Assembly: GCA_046728015.1 (NCBI GenBank)
Contig: JBKPDQ010000170.1
Coordinates: forward strand, 1-34,392
Source of the DNA: DATAFO01 sp046728015
GTDB taxonomy: Bacteria; Actinomycetota; Thermoleophilia; Solirubrobacterales; 70-9
Reading direction: 5' to 3'
Length of the DNA stretch: 34,392 nucleotides
This document shows, piece after piece, positions 1 to 8,676 of the stretch. The notes under the pieces were generated by a model. It was not told the DNA's origin and made no database searches. It worked only from the letters and a program-made list of their open reading frames with translations. The translations under genes were made by a program, and so were the position numbers. Position 1 is the first letter of the stretch, and each line of letters begins with the position of its first letter.

Positions 1-2
1 TC

Positions 3-1235
3 CTCACCCCGACGCGAGAGCTTTGCATTCAGGTCACGCAGGCGCTCCGAGCTTACGCGGAGCACCTCGACATCGAGGTCGTCGCGGTGTTCGGCGGGGC
101 CCCGATCTCGGCACAGCAGTCCCGTCTGCGGGCGGGCGCGCACGTTGTCGTCGCCACGGTGGGCCGGATGATGGACCTGATCTCGCGCCGCTCCCTGGTG
201 CTGACGTCCGCTCGTTACGTGGTCCTCGACGAAGCCGACGAGATGCTCGACCTCGGGTTCATCGAGGACGTGGAGAAGATCCTTCACATGTGCCCGAGCG
301 GGCGCCAGACGGGCCTGTTCTCGGCCACGATGCCGGCCCCAATCGTTCGCCTGGCCGAGCGCTACATGTACGACCCGGTGACGATCAAGGTCACCCCGAA
401 GCAGCTCACCGTCGACGCGATCGAGCAGGCGTTCGTCGAGGTCCCGGCGCGCTCCAAGACCGAGCGCCTGGTGGAGGTGCTCTCCGACGAGGAGCCAGAG
501 CAGGCGATCATCTTCTGCCGCACGAAGATCGGAGCCGCTCGCCTCGACGAGGAGTTGCGGCGCCGCGGCCTGCGGGTAAAGGCCCTGCACGGCGACATGA
601 CGCAGGGGGCTCGCGACGGCGTGATGATCGCGTTCAAGGAACACAAGCTGCCGTTGCTCGTCGCCACCGACGTGGCGGCTCGCGGCCTCGACATCGAGCA
701 CGTGACCCACGTCATCAACTACGACCTGCCGAACAACACTGAGATCTACGTGCACCGGATCGGTCGCACCGGCAGGGTCGGAAGGACGGGACGCGCGATC
801 ACCTTCGTCACGCCCGCGCAGCGCGACGAGATCGGACGAATCGAGCGGGAGGCAAGGGTCTCGATCGGCGAATGGGAGCCGGCCGAGGAGCGCATCGAGC
901 ACGCGCCGCGGCCGCGGCGCCGAGACCATCGGGCCGATCGGAAGCGCGAGGCCGTCGTGGCCGGCGCCGGGGCGGAGGGCGACGGAGCGCCCGGCGACGG
1001 CCATGTGAAGCTGTTCGTCAACCGCGGCAAGCGCAGCGGGATCTCCGAGTCGGACATCCGCTGGGCGCTGACCGAGGGCGCCGTCGTTCCGGAGGGCTCG
1101 ATCGGCGAGGTGCGGGTGCTCGAGCGATTCACGTTCGTGGACCTCGCCGAGGACGAGGCCGAGCGGGCTCTCGAGCGCCTCGACGGCACCAAGCTCAAGG
1201 GCAAGCAGATCCGGGTCGAGTACGCAAAGGCCTGA
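3..1235 (+). CDS. DEAD-box ATP-dependent RNA helicase (5' end outside window)
   Basis: ATP-dependent RNA unwinding enzyme, probably acting on rRNA or mRNA structure. The reading frame is open from base 3 and begins with motif Ia (PTREL), so the N-terminal Q motif and Walker A lie upstream of the window. Visible in order are the DEAD box (bases 228-239), the SAT motif near 330, and the helicase C lobe ending in HRIGRTGR near 754-777. A charged linker follows, then a C-terminal DbpA-like RNA-binding domain from about base 1009 (KLFVNRGKRSG) to the end. That domain is typical of the DbpA/CsdA (DeaD) group, which bind structured rRNA. The first ATG of the visible frame (87) lies inside the helicase core and is not the true start. 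The family is certain; the particular member (deaD or dbpA) is not. Confidence 0.95.
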   Translation, partial: LTPTRELCIQVTQALRAYAEHLDIEVVAVFGGAPISAQQSRLRAGAHVVVATVGRMMDLISRRSLVLTSARYVVLDEADEMLDLGFIEDVEKILHMCPSGRQTGLFSATMPAPIVRLAERYMYDPVTIKVTPKQLTVDAIEQAFVEVPARSKTERLVEVLSDEEPEQAIIFCRTKIGAARLDEELRRRGLRVKALHGDMTQGARDGVMIAFKEHKLPLLVATDVAARGLDIEHVTHVINYDLPNNTEIYVHRIGRTGRVGRTGRAITFVTPAQRDEIGRIEREARVSIGEWEPAEERIEHAPRPRRRDHRADRKREAVVAGAGAEGDGAPGDGHVKLFVNRGKRSGISESDIRWALTEGAVVPEGSIGEVRVLERFTFVDLAEDEAERALERLDGTKLKGKQIRVEYAKA

Positions 1236-1246
1236 ACTCCGGCGGG

Positions 1247-2224
1247 TCAACCCTCGGCCTGCGCCTCTCGTCCCTCGCGGATCAGCGCGCGCCAATCGCT
1301 CGTGCGGAAGATCAGGACCATCGCCGCGATCGCGATCAGGACGGACCAGATCGTCACCGCCAGCTGCTGGCCGACCGAATAGGCGAGCACGGCGGCGTAC
1401 GTCGGACCATCGAGGGCCACGACCAGCAGCGCCTGCTGTGCTCCCGCGCCCCCGGGCGTGAACGGCAGCGCCCCGCTGATCGCCTGCACGCTCATCACGA
1501 GCATCACGGCCTCGAACGACCCGCCGATGTTGAAGGCGTCCAGGAACAGCCAGAAGGACGAAAAGCGCAGCACCCAGCCGAGCGCCTGCCAGGCGAACAC
1601 CTCGCGAAAGTAGCGGCGCGGCTGACGGAGGATCGCGACGCCCTGTTTGAGGTGCTGCCAGAAGAGCTCCACGCGCTTGGCCAGAATGGCGACCAGGATG
1701 ATGAGTCCGATCCCGACCACAGTCACGGTCAGCAGCAGGAGCTGGGGATGCGCGGCCCAGAAGGAGATGTCGAACGCCGGCAGTTCGGGCAGGCGCGGGG
1801 CGGCCGGGAGCAGGCCCTGGGTGATCGCGTACAGCAGGACGAGCAGCCCGATTCCGGAGTCGAACGGCGCCAGGACCGCGAACGAGGAGATGATCGCCGG
1901 ATAGCTGGAGTCGCGAACACTGCGCTTGGCCAGCACGATCTTGATCGCGTCGCCGCCTCGCGCCGGGAGTACGCCGTTCATCCCCACGCCGATCAGAAAC
2001 GAGGCGATCACGCTGCGCTCGTTCACGCGGTCGTCGGGGTAGGCGGCGCGCAGCGCGTTCGCCCACGCGTGCGCCCGGCATAGCTGGAGACCCAGTGAAA
2101 GCAGCAGAGCGAGCGCCAGGTAGGGAAGCTCGATCCGGGCCAGGCTCTCGAAGAAATTCCCCGCAGCATCGAGGAATCGATCGACCTGTCCCCCGAGGTC
2201 GATGGCCGCGAGGTACATGCCCAT
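1247..2224 (-). CDS. Flippase-like multi-pass membrane protein (UPF0104 / lysylphosphatidylglycerol synthase TM-region family)
   Basis: Integral membrane protein of 325 residues with about seven or eight hydrophobic segments. It resembles the AglD/MprF N-terminal flippase-like domain: a G-V-x-x-N-x-x-L-P-A-R-x-G-D-x-x-K segment near residues 90-107, and P-F-T-P-G-G-A-G-A near residues 240-250. Members without the synthase domain are thought to move lipid-linked substrates, often next to glycosyltransferases. It is divergent from the GT-C-like gene at 2240 with only 15 bases between the start codons, so at least one promoter must lie inside the other gene or one start is further in; a second ATG at 2218 is available. 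The substrate is unknown. Confidence 0.8.
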   Translation of the reverse strand: MGMYLAAIDLGGQVDRFLDAAGNFFESLARIELPYLALALLLSLGLQLCRAHAWANALRAAYPDDRVNERSVIASFLIGVGMNGVLPARGGDAIKIVLAKRSVRDSSYPAIISSFAVLAPFDSGIGLLVLLYAITQGLLPAAPRLPELPAFDISFWAAHPQLLLLTVTVVGIGLIILVAILAKRVELFWQHLKQGVAILRQPRRYFREVFAWQALGWVLRFSSFWLFLDAFNIGGSFEAVMLVMSVQAISGALPFTPGGAGAQQALLVVALDGPTYAAVLAYSVGQQLAVTIWSVLIAIAAMVLIFRTSDWRALIREGREAQAEG

Positions 2225-2239
2225 AAGCTAGCCGCCTCA

Positions 2240-3706
2240 ATGGCCCCCTCCGTGCTCATCGCCACCGTGGTAGCGGCCGTCTACCTCGCCTGGGAACCGG
2301 CCAGCGCCGACCTCGCCGCGCAGACTTTTCGCGCGGACCTCTTCGCCGATCAGGGCTTCGTGCTCTGGAGCAACGCCTGGTACGGCGGCTTCCACGTCCC
2401 GGGCTACAGCCTCCTGTATCCGCCGCTCGCGGCCTGGCTCGGCGTTCGGCTGGTGGGGGCGATCGCCGCCGTTGTCGCCGCGGTGCTGTTCGCGGTTCTC
2501 GTCTCCCGCCGCTACGGCACGCGCGGCGGGCAGCTCGCGTCGATGGTGTTTGCGGTCGGGGTCAGCGCCTGGCTGTTCACCGGCCGCATGCCGTTCCTCC
2601 TCGGCATCGCGATCGGCTTGGGAGCCTTGCTGGCGGCAGAATCGCGGCGGCTGGTCCTGTGCGCGATGCTTGCCGGCCTGACCGGAATCGCGAGTCCCGT
2701 CGCCGGCCTGTTCACGGGGCTCGCGGGTGCCGCGATCGGGCTCGCCGGCGACCGGACGCGCGGCGCCGCCCTGGCGCTCCCCTCGGCGCTGGCGATCCTC
2801 GTCATGGGGCTCGCGTTTCCGAACGGAGGCGAGGAGCCGTTCGCGCTCTCCTCCTTCATCGCCGTGCCGCTGTTCGCCGCCGGCGCCTTCTGGTTGATCC
2901 CACCGGAGGAGCGCGAGCTCCGAATCGGCGTTGCGCTCTACCTGATCCTGGCGATTCTCGTCGTGGCCATCCCGAACCCGCTCGGCGGGAACCTGACGCG
3001 GCTCGGAGCGCTGTTCGCGGCGCCCATCGCGTTGCTGGTCGCCTGGTACCGGCCGGTGGCGCTGGCGATTGTCGCGGTGCCGCTCCTCTACTGGCAGCTC
3101 AGCCCTCCGATCCGCGACACGGTGACTGCCCTGGGCGATCCCTCGACCGAGGCGTCCTTCTACGAGCCGCTGATCTCCAGACTCGAAGCCGAGGAGACCG
3201 AGGCCGCCGCGACCGGGGAGACTCGCGTCCACGTGCCCGCGACGCGGAACCGCTGGGAGGCGGTCTACGTCGCCGAGCACTTCCCGCTCGCCAGAGGCTG
3301 GATGCGTCAGCTCGAGTCCGACGACTTCGAGCTCTTTCAAGACGGAGAGCTCACGCCCGGGGCTTATCGGGACTGGCTCAATGAGCACGGTGTCGGACTC
3401 GTCGCAGTTCCGCTGGGCGTCGAGCGCGACTATCTCGCGGAGGACGAGGTCGACCTGATCGACGCGGGCCTGCCGTTCCTCGAGCCCGAGTGGTCAAACC
3501 ACGACTGGCGCGTGTACCGCTTCATCGACGAGCCGCCGGTGCGATATCGGTGGACGCCGTACTGGGACGTGGTCGATGGTGAGGGTTGCGTGGAGCGGGA
3601 CGGCGACTGGACGCGGGTGGAGGCTCCGGACGGAAGCGAGGTCCAGATCGGCGTTCGGTTCAGCCTCGACGGGCTGACGGGGACGGAGAGAGTCTGCTCG
3701 GGATAG
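2240..3706 (+). CDS. Polytopic membrane protein, GT-C glycosyltransferase-like
   Basis: A 488-residue protein. The first ~290 residues are strongly hydrophobic (about eight to ten membrane segments); the last ~190 form a soluble, acidic domain. After the first membrane segment there is a loop with acidic residues followed by W-Y-G-G-F-H-V-P-G-Y-S-x-L-Y-P-P-L (about residues 48-64). This layout is common in GT-C type transferases that use polyprenyl-phosphate sugars, with the catalytic acid in the first extracellular loop. I recognise the architecture, not a named family, so the function is an inference. Its neighbour is a flippase-like protein, which fits a lipid-linked sugar role. It overlaps the EamA reading frame downstream. 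Confidence 0.6.
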   Translation: MAPSVLIATVVAAVYLAWEPASADLAAQTFRADLFADQGFVLWSNAWYGGFHVPGYSLLYPPLAAWLGVRLVGAIAAVVAAVLFAVLVSRRYGTRGGQLASMVFAVGVSAWLFTGRMPFLLGIAIGLGALLAAESRRLVLCAMLAGLTGIASPVAGLFTGLAGAAIGLAGDRTRGAALALPSALAILVMGLAFPNGGEEPFALSSFIAVPLFAAGAFWLIPPEERELRIGVALYLILAILVVAIPNPLGGNLTRLGALFAAPIALLVAWYRPVALAIVAVPLLYWQLSPPIRDTVTALGDPSTEASFYEPLISRLEAEETEAAATGETRVHVPATRNRWEAVYVAEHFPLARGWMRQLESDDFELFQDGELTPGAYRDWLNEHGVGLVAVPLGVERDYLAEDEVDLIDAGLPFLEPEWSNHDWRVYRFIDEPPVRYRWTPYWDVVDGEGCVERDGDWTRVEAPDGSEVQIGVRFSLDGLTGTERVCSG

Positions 3707-4533
3707 CGCTCGGCCTGGCCTCGAGCGTCGCCTGGGGAATCTCTGACTTCCTCGGCGGCTTGCAGAGCAGGCGCATCTCGGCGCTTACCGTCCTTCTCGT
3801 CAGTCAGCCGGTCGGCCTAGTCCTGGCGCTGATCGTTGCGATCGCGGTGGGCGGCGACGCACTCGGCACCGGCGATGCGGCGATCGGCGCGGGCGCCGGA
3901 GCGGCCGTCGTGCTCGCCCTGGGTGCCTTCTATCGCGCGATGGCGCTCGGCTCGATCAGCGTCGTCGCGACGATCGCGGCGCTTGGTGTGCTGGTGCCGG
4001 TGGCCGGTGGGCTGGTGCAGGGCGAGGAGCCCGCGGCGGTGCAGGGGGTGGGCGCGGCGGCGGCGGTCGCGGGTGTCGTGCTGGTTGCGCGCGAGCCCGA
4101 CCCCGAGTGGAGATCCGCGGGCAGGACGGCCGTTGGGCTCGCGGCGCTCGCAGCCCTGGGCTTCGGGACGTTCTTTCTGGCCCTCGACGCGAGCGCCGGC
4201 GACGAACCCGCGTGGACGATCGTCGCCGCCCGTGTCGGTGGCGTCACGACCCTGCTCCTGGCCGCGGCGTTCGTGCGGCCCTCGCTTGTCATTCCGCGCG
4301 AGCTGTGGCCGGCGCTGCTCTCGATCGGCTGCTTCGACATCGCCGCCAACAGCCTGTTCGCGGTCGCGACCAACCACGGGCTGCTGTCGCTGGTGGCCGT
4401 GGCGGGCTCGCTGTACTCGGCCGTCACGGTGTTGCTCGCGCGCGTGTTCCTGGGCGAGCGCCTGCGGGGCCCGCAGCGGATCGGCGTCGTGCTTGCGCTT
4501 GGCGGCGTGGCGCTGATCGCCGCCGGGGCCTAG
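3586..4533 (+). CDS. EamA/DMT-family transporter
   Basis: Drug/metabolite transporter family protein in the inner membrane. Two EamA repeats of about five membrane segments each can be read: the first from L-L-G-I-A-L-G-L-A-S-S-V-A-W (base 3694 on), the second starting around base 4130. Both end in the usual glycine- and leucine-rich helix (V-A-L-I-A-A-G-A at the C-terminus). The substrate cannot be told. The start is a problem. The only conventional start codon before the first helix is TTG at 3586, which gives a ~36-residue basic leader and overlaps the upstream gene by 121 bases. The homologous part begins at a CTG (3694) behind a GGAGAG stretch. The stop codon overlaps the stop of the convergent HAD-like gene. 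Confidence 0.85.
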   Translation: MRGAGRRLDAGGGSGRKRGPDRRSVQPRRADGDGESLLGIALGLASSVAWGISDFLGGLQSRRISALTVLLVSQPVGLVLALIVAIAVGGDALGTGDAAIGAGAGAAVVLALGAFYRAMALGSISVVATIAALGVLVPVAGGLVQGEEPAAVQGVGAAAAVAGVVLVAREPDPEWRSAGRTAVGLAALAALGFGTFFLALDASAGDEPAWTIVAARVGGVTTLLLAAAFVRPSLVIPRELWPALLSIGCFDIAANSLFAVATNHGLLSLVAVAGSLYSAVTVLLARVFLGERLRGPQRIGVVLALGGVALIAAGA

Positions 4534-5150
4534 CTCAGGCTCACGCGGAGCAGCTCCTCGAGCCGCGCCACGGTCTGCGCCGAGTCGCGGTGAAGAACGG
4601 CCGTCATGCCCACGGCCTCGGCGCCCGCGCAGTTCTCTCGGAGGTCGTCGACGAAGACCGATTCCTCCGGGTCGACGCCGAGTCGGCCGCAAGCAAGCCG
4701 GAAGATCTCGGGCTGCGGCTGGTGCAGGCCAACCTCGCCGGAGATCACCGTGGCGTCGAAGAGGTCCGTCGGCGCGCGATCGTAGATCCCCAGCCCCCAG
4801 GAGTTCGAGATCAGCCCGGTGAGCACGCCCGCATCCCGAGCGCTGCGAACAGCCTCGATCATCACCCCGTCGGGCTGCAGGCCGGTGAAGAGGCGCTCGA
4901 TCAGTCCGTCGGTCTCCGCGACTCCCAGCATGGCGCCGAAGCGAGGCTCGAACTCCTCGGCGGAGAGCTCGCCGGTCTCGAGCCGGCGCAGCAGCGCCAG
5001 CGCCTCGGGGTCGTCGCGAAAGAGCTCCCGCACCGAGTCCCGCCCGAGGCTCTCCGCCTCGCAAAATTGGGCGAACGCCGGCCAGATGCTCGTGGTCAGC
5101 ACTCCCCCGAAGTCGACGATCAGGGCTCGGTGACGGGGCTCATCGGACAT
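4530..5150 (-). CDS. HAD-superfamily hydrolase-like protein (subfamily IA, altered active site)
   Basis: A HAD-fold protein of 206 residues when started at the ATG at 5150; in-frame ATGs at 5162 and 5180 would add 4 or 10 residues. I prefer 5150 because the fold starts at once (R-A-L-I-V-D-F-G-G-V-L). Motif I keeps the nucleophile Asp but has Gly where the second Asp usually sits, as in YihX and epoxide-hydrolase-N-terminus relatives. Motif II is L-I-S-N-S-W-G, and motif IV is V-D-D-L-R-E-N. Motif III, normally K-P-x-P, reads H-Q-P-Q-P-E-I-F, so the conserved Lys is Gln (codon CAG). Activity as a phosphatase is therefore doubtful. It is divergent from the phosphotransferase gene at 5213 and ends tail to tail with the EamA gene. 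Confidence 0.8.
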   Translation of the reverse strand: MSDEPRHRALIVDFGGVLTTSIWPAFAQFCEAESLGRDSVRELFRDDPEALALLRRLETGELSAEEFEPRFGAMLGVAETDGLIERLFTGLQPDGVMIEAVRSARDAGVLTGLISNSWGLGIYDRAPTDLFDATVISGEVGLHQPQPEIFRLACGRLGVDPEESVFVDDLRENCAGAEAVGMTAVLHRDSAQTVARLEELLRVSLS

Positions 5151-5170
5151 ATGCTGTGGCATTCCCGTGA

Positions 5171-5184
5171 GGGCATTCATGCCC
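5171..5184. promoter_or_regulatory. Perfect palindrome between divergent genes (candidate operator)
   Basis: GGGCAT-TC-ATGCCC, six-base arms with a two-base centre. It sits in the short space between the HAD-like gene (start 5150, minus) and the phosphotransferase gene (GTG at 5213, plus), where a shared operator would be expected. No matching regulator gene is adjacent, so the role is an inference from position and symmetry only. Confidence 0.3.
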
Positions 5185-5212
5185 CGAAAGAGACATGTGT
5201 AGTTGGTGATTT

Positions 5213-6289
5213 GTGAGCGCGGAGGAGGCTAGCGGCACCGCCGAGGCCGGGGCCGAAGTCCCCGACGGCATCGACCGCGAGGGGGTCGAGGCGTGGTTCG
5301 AGGCCAACGTGCCCGGCGCCGAACCGCCGCTGACCTTCGAGCGAATCTCGGGCGGGCATTCGAACCTCACCTATTCGGTCACCGATTCCGCGGGCGGGCG
5401 TTGGGCGCTGCGGCGACCGCCCCTCGGCAAGCGGCTCGCCTCCGCCCACGACATGGCTCGGGAGCACCGGGTGATCACGGCGCTCGAGGACACGCCGGTC
5501 CCGGTGCCCCCGGTGGTCGGCCTGTGCCCCGACGACGGCGTCAACGGCGCGCCGTTCTACGTCATGGACTTCCTCGAAGGTCCGGTGCTGCGCGCTAAAG
5601 CCGACGCGGAACGGTTCCCGGACCCCGACGACCGGCGCGCGATCGGCGAGCGGGTGGTTGACACTCTGGTCGAGCTCCACGCCGTCGACCCCGACAGGGT
5701 CGGCCTCGGCGACCTCGGCAAGCGCGAAGGTCAGGTCGCCCGGCAACTGCGGCGCTGGCGGGGCCAGTGGGAGAAGTCCAAGACCCGCGAGCTGCCGCTC
5801 GTGGACGAGGTCCACGACAGGCTCGTTGCCCGCATTCCCGAGCAGGGCCCGGCCACGATCGTCCACGGCGACTACCGCCTCGACAACATGATCCTGCGCG
5901 ACTCGGGCGACGTGGCGGCGGTCGTCGACTGGGAGCTTTGCACGCTCGGCGACCCGCTCACCGACGTGGGCATGCTGATCGTCTACTGGGGGGAGGAGGG
6001 GGACGAGCTGGTGCCGCTCGAGCCGGCGACCCAGGCGCCGGGCTTCCCTTCGCGCCAGGACGTGAAGGAGCGGTACGCCGAGCGCTCGGGGCGCGATCTG
6101 AGCGAGTTGGACTTCTACGTCGCGCTCGGCCTCTGGAAGCTCGCCGTCATCCTCGAGGGCGTCTACGCGCGACACAGCGCCGGCCAGTACGGGGGCAGCC
6201 CGGAGGAGGTGGAGGGGATGCGGCGTTTCGCCGCGGTGGTCGAGCGCCTGGCCGAGGCGGCCGACGAGGCCGAGCGGCGGCTCAACTAG
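5213..6289 (+). CDS. Phosphotransferase (APH/choline kinase-like) family protein
   Basis: A 358-residue protein of the aminoglycoside-phosphotransferase-like kinase fold. The nucleotide loop region is near residues 40-60 (E-R-I-S-G-G-H-S-N-L-T-Y). The catalytic Brenner motif I-V-H-G-D-Y-R-L-D-N lies near residue 220, and the metal-binding V-V-D-W-E-L near residue 240. This subgroup resembles the kinase domain of ACAD10 and the mycobacterial FadE36 type, implicated in hydroxyacyl-CoA catabolism through phosphorylation. That fits its convergence with an acyl-CoA dehydrogenase gene just downstream. Antibiotic resistance is unlikely. Start GTG at 5213 is taken because the homologous region begins soon after; no strong ribosome binding site is visible. 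Confidence 0.85.
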   Translation: MSAEEASGTAEAGAEVPDGIDREGVEAWFEANVPGAEPPLTFERISGGHSNLTYSVTDSAGGRWALRRPPLGKRLASAHDMAREHRVITALEDTPVPVPPVVGLCPDDGVNGAPFYVMDFLEGPVLRAKADAERFPDPDDRRAIGERVVDTLVELHAVDPDRVGLGDLGKREGQVARQLRRWRGQWEKSKTRELPLVDEVHDRLVARIPEQGPATIVHGDYRLDNMILRDSGDVAAVVDWELCTLGDPLTDVGMLIVYWGEEGDELVPLEPATQAPGFPSRQDVKERYAERSGRDLSELDFYVALGLWKLAVILEGVYARHSAGQYGGSPEEVEGMRRFAAVVERLAEAADEAERRLN

Positions 6290-6321
6290 CCGCGGGTCGC
6301 GCGGCCACCGCGAACCCGCGG
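6290..6321. terminator. Hairpin between convergent genes (probable bidirectional terminator)
   Basis: CCGCGGGTCGCG pairs with CGCGAACCCGCGG, 12 base pairs with one bulged base and a 7-base loop. It begins within a few bases of the phosphotransferase stop and lies 31 bases beyond the stop of the convergent acyl-CoA dehydrogenase gene. There is no T-tract, which is common in high-GC organisms. Confidence 0.5.
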
Positions 6322-6351
6322 GCCGCCGAGTCGTCCGCGCCGGGCGCCGGT

Positions 6352-7632
6352 TCAGCCCGAGGACGTCTGGCCGCCGCCCACCGGCGCGGGCTCTGGCCGC
6401 AGGGTGGCGTCGCCCGCCGTCTCGGCCTCGGTGGTCCACCGGTTCAGCTCACGCCGGGCGATCACCATCTTGTGCACCTCGTCCGGACCGTCGGCGACCT
6501 TGAGCATCCGGGAGAAGCGCCACATCCCGGCGAGCGGCGTGTCGTCGGACATCCCCAGCGCGCCGTGCACCTGAATCGCGCGGTCGAGCACGTCCATGAC
6601 GACGTTGGCCGCGACCACCTTGATCATCGAGATCTCCTGCCGAGCCGCCCGCTTGCCGGCGTTGTCCATCTTCCAGGCTGCAAGCAGCGTCAGCAGGCGC
6701 GCCTGGTCGGTTTCCATGCGCGACTTGGCGATGAAGTCCTGGATGAACTGCTTGTCGGCCAGCCTCGAGCCGAAGCTCTGGCGCTCGTTGGCGCGTTTGC
6801 ACATCATCTCGATCGCCCGCTCGCAGCTGCCGATCGCGCGCATGCAGTGATGGATGCGTCCCGGCCCGAGCCGGTCCTGCGCGATCACGAACCCCGCCTG
6901 GCGGGGGCCCAGCAGGTTGTCCGCCGGAACGCGACAGTCCTCGTAGCGGATCTCGCAGTGACCCGGCCCGCCGTCGTGGCCCATCACCGGCACCGGGCGG
7001 ACCAGGTTGAACCCCGGGGCGTCGGTCGGCACCAGGATCATCGAGGCGCGTGCATACTTGTGCGCCTCGGGGTCCGTCACGGCCATCACGATCGCGACGT
7101 CCGCGCCGACGGCGCCGGACGTGAACCACTTGTGCCCGTCGATGACCCACTCGTCCCCGTGCAGCTCGGCGCGGGTGCGCAGCGTGGTCGGGTCAGAGCC
7201 GGAAACCTCGGGCTCGGTCATCGAAAAGCAGGACCGTATCTCGCCTTCCAGCAACGGCTTGAACCAGGTCGCCTTCTGCTCCTCGGTCCCGTGCTCGGCG
7301 AGGATCTCCATGTTCCCGGTGTCGGGCGCCGAGCAGTTGAACGCCATCGGCGCCGCCGCGGGACTGCGGCCCATCTCCTCACAGAGGACCCCGTACTCCC
7401 AGTTGCTGAGGCCGGCCCCGTGCTCTTCGTCCGGCATGAACAGGTTCCAGAGACCGTCGGCCTTGGCCCGCTCCCGGATCTCTACCAGGATCGCCGGGTA
7501 GGGGACGCCGGAAGCGACCTCGTCGTCGAGCGCCTTCAGCACCTCGAGCTCGACCGGATAGATGTGTTCGTCCATGAAGGCCCGAATCCGGTCTCGCAGC
7601 TCCTCCACCCGTGGGCTGAGCTCGAAGTCCAC
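6352..7632 (-). CDS. Acyl-CoA dehydrogenase
   Basis: FAD-dependent enzyme that introduces the alpha-beta double bond in acyl-CoA esters; cytoplasmic. The protein has 426 residues from the GTG at 7632, chosen because the family N-terminus (D-F-E-L-S-P-R-V-E-E-L-R-D-R-I) begins directly there, although the frame stays open upstream. The N-terminal helical domain, the middle beta domain (S-M-T-E-P-E-V-S-G-S-D, then G-D-E-W-V-I-D-G-H-K-W-F-T-S-G) and the C-terminal helical domain with the FAD-binding segment I-Q-V-H-G-A-L-G-M are complete. It is closest in style to the ACAD10/ACAD11 and mycobacterial FadE groups that accompany a phosphotransferase-like gene, as here. The exact chain substrate is unknown. 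Confidence 0.93.
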   Translation of the reverse strand: MDFELSPRVEELRDRIRAFMDEHIYPVELEVLKALDDEVASGVPYPAILVEIRERAKADGLWNLFMPDEEHGAGLSNWEYGVLCEEMGRSPAAAPMAFNCSAPDTGNMEILAEHGTEEQKATWFKPLLEGEIRSCFSMTEPEVSGSDPTTLRTRAELHGDEWVIDGHKWFTSGAVGADVAIVMAVTDPEAHKYARASMILVPTDAPGFNLVRPVPVMGHDGGPGHCEIRYEDCRVPADNLLGPRQAGFVIAQDRLGPGRIHHCMRAIGSCERAIEMMCKRANERQSFGSRLADKQFIQDFIAKSRMETDQARLLTLLAAWKMDNAGKRAARQEISMIKVVAANVVMDVLDRAIQVHGALGMSDDTPLAGMWRFSRMLKVADGPDEVHKMVIARRELNRWTTEAETAGDATLRPEPAPVGGGQTSSG

Positions 7633-7658
7633 GCGCGGAGCGTACCTAGCCGAGCGTT

Positions 7659-8564
7659 CTAGCCGGCTGCGGCGCCCGCCGGGCCGGCGCGCTTGCGACG
7701 CGAATGCGCTACCGCCTGCGCCCCGAAGAGCACGCTGATCATCACCGCGGCAATGCCGATCGCGGGAATCACCACGCTCGGGTCGCCCTCCTTCGAGATC
7801 AGCGTCACCCCGGATGCGATCAGCACCACGGCGAGGGCGCGCCTCAGGAACGCCTGTGGAGCCTTCACGGACAGGTTCGTTCCGAGGATCACGCCGGGAA
7901 TCGAACCGATGAGGATGTTCCCTGCGAGCGCGAAGTCGACGTTCCCACCGACCCAGTGGGCCGCTCCCGCCGCCCACAACAGCACGGCAGCGTGGAAGAC
8001 GTCGGTGCCGACCACGCGCTGCGGGGTGAGGCGGAAGATCGCGATCAGCGCGATCGCGATCAGGGTCCCGCTTCCGGCCGAGGTCAGGCCGATCACGAAG
8101 CCGGTGACCATTCCGGTGACTATCGCCGCGATGATGTGCCGGCGGTAGAGGTGCATCGCCGAGCGCTCGGCGATCACGTCCTTGAAGAACACCGAGCGCA
8201 GCAGGGTCGCCAGTCCGACCACGAGAAGCGCGCCGCCGAGCATCCCGAGTACGAGCTTGTCGAGGTCCTCGCCGTACCGGCTCTGAAGCAACTCGATCAC
8301 CCACACCCCGGCGATTGCCGAGGGCACGCTTCCGACCGCCAGCCAGAAGGCGATTCCGCGGTGTACGGTCTTGAGCTTCAGATGCTGGTAGCCGCCCACG
8401 GTCTTCGTCACCGCCGCATAGAAGATGTCGGTACCGATCGCAGTCACCGGGCTGATTCCGAAGACCAGGATCAGAAGCGGCGTCATCAGGGATGCACCGC
8501 CCATGCCGGTCATGCCGACCAGCAGGCCGATGCCGAAGCCGAAGATGACGAGTGCTGGATCCAC
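7659..8564 (-). CDS. TauE/SafE-family sulfite/anion permease
   Basis: Membrane protein of 301 residues with about eight or nine segments. The family's repeated glycine-rich half-motifs are visible: G-F-G-I-G-L-L-V-G-M-T-G-M-G-G-A near residues 9-24, and G-M-V-T-G-F-V-I-G-L-T-S-A-G-S-G-T in the second half. Relatives move sulfite, sulfoacetate, taurine-derived sulfur anions or other organic anions. Its position beside an Rrf2 regulator and about 2 kb from the sulfate assimilation operon makes a sulfur oxyanion the likeliest substrate, but this is inferred from context. The start ATG at 8564 opens directly into the first membrane helix. Confidence 0.85.
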   Translation of the reverse strand: MDPALVIFGFGIGLLVGMTGMGGASLMTPLLILVFGISPVTAIGTDIFYAAVTKTVGGYQHLKLKTVHRGIAFWLAVGSVPSAIAGVWVIELLQSRYGEDLDKLVLGMLGGALLVVGLATLLRSVFFKDVIAERSAMHLYRRHIIAAIVTGMVTGFVIGLTSAGSGTLIAIALIAIFRLTPQRVVGTDVFHAAVLLWAAGAAHWVGGNVDFALAGNILIGSIPGVILGTNLSVKAPQAFLRRALAVVLIASGVTLISKEGDPSVVIPAIGIAAVMISVLFGAQAVAHSRRKRAGPAGAAAG

Positions 8565-8676
8565 GGAGAGACGGAGCTGGGTCGGGACCCCTGCCCCAGG
8601 GTTCAGTTCCCTTTGTTGATCAGATTAGTCGCGAAAGCGAGCATGGTACCGGACGCCGGCCGGATCCTGCGGGCTC

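Noticed and set aside
6352..8304. 650-codon frame suggesting a fusion of acyl-CoA dehydrogenase with an N-terminal domain
   Set aside because: The extra part is antisense-like low-complexity frame over the TauE/SafE gene; the dehydrogenase starts at GTG 7632.
8627..8640. TCGC-GAAA-GCGA mini-hairpin upstream of the TauE/SafE gene, considered as part of a riboswitch
   Set aside because: The stem is only four pairs and no known riboswitch core could be recognised around it.
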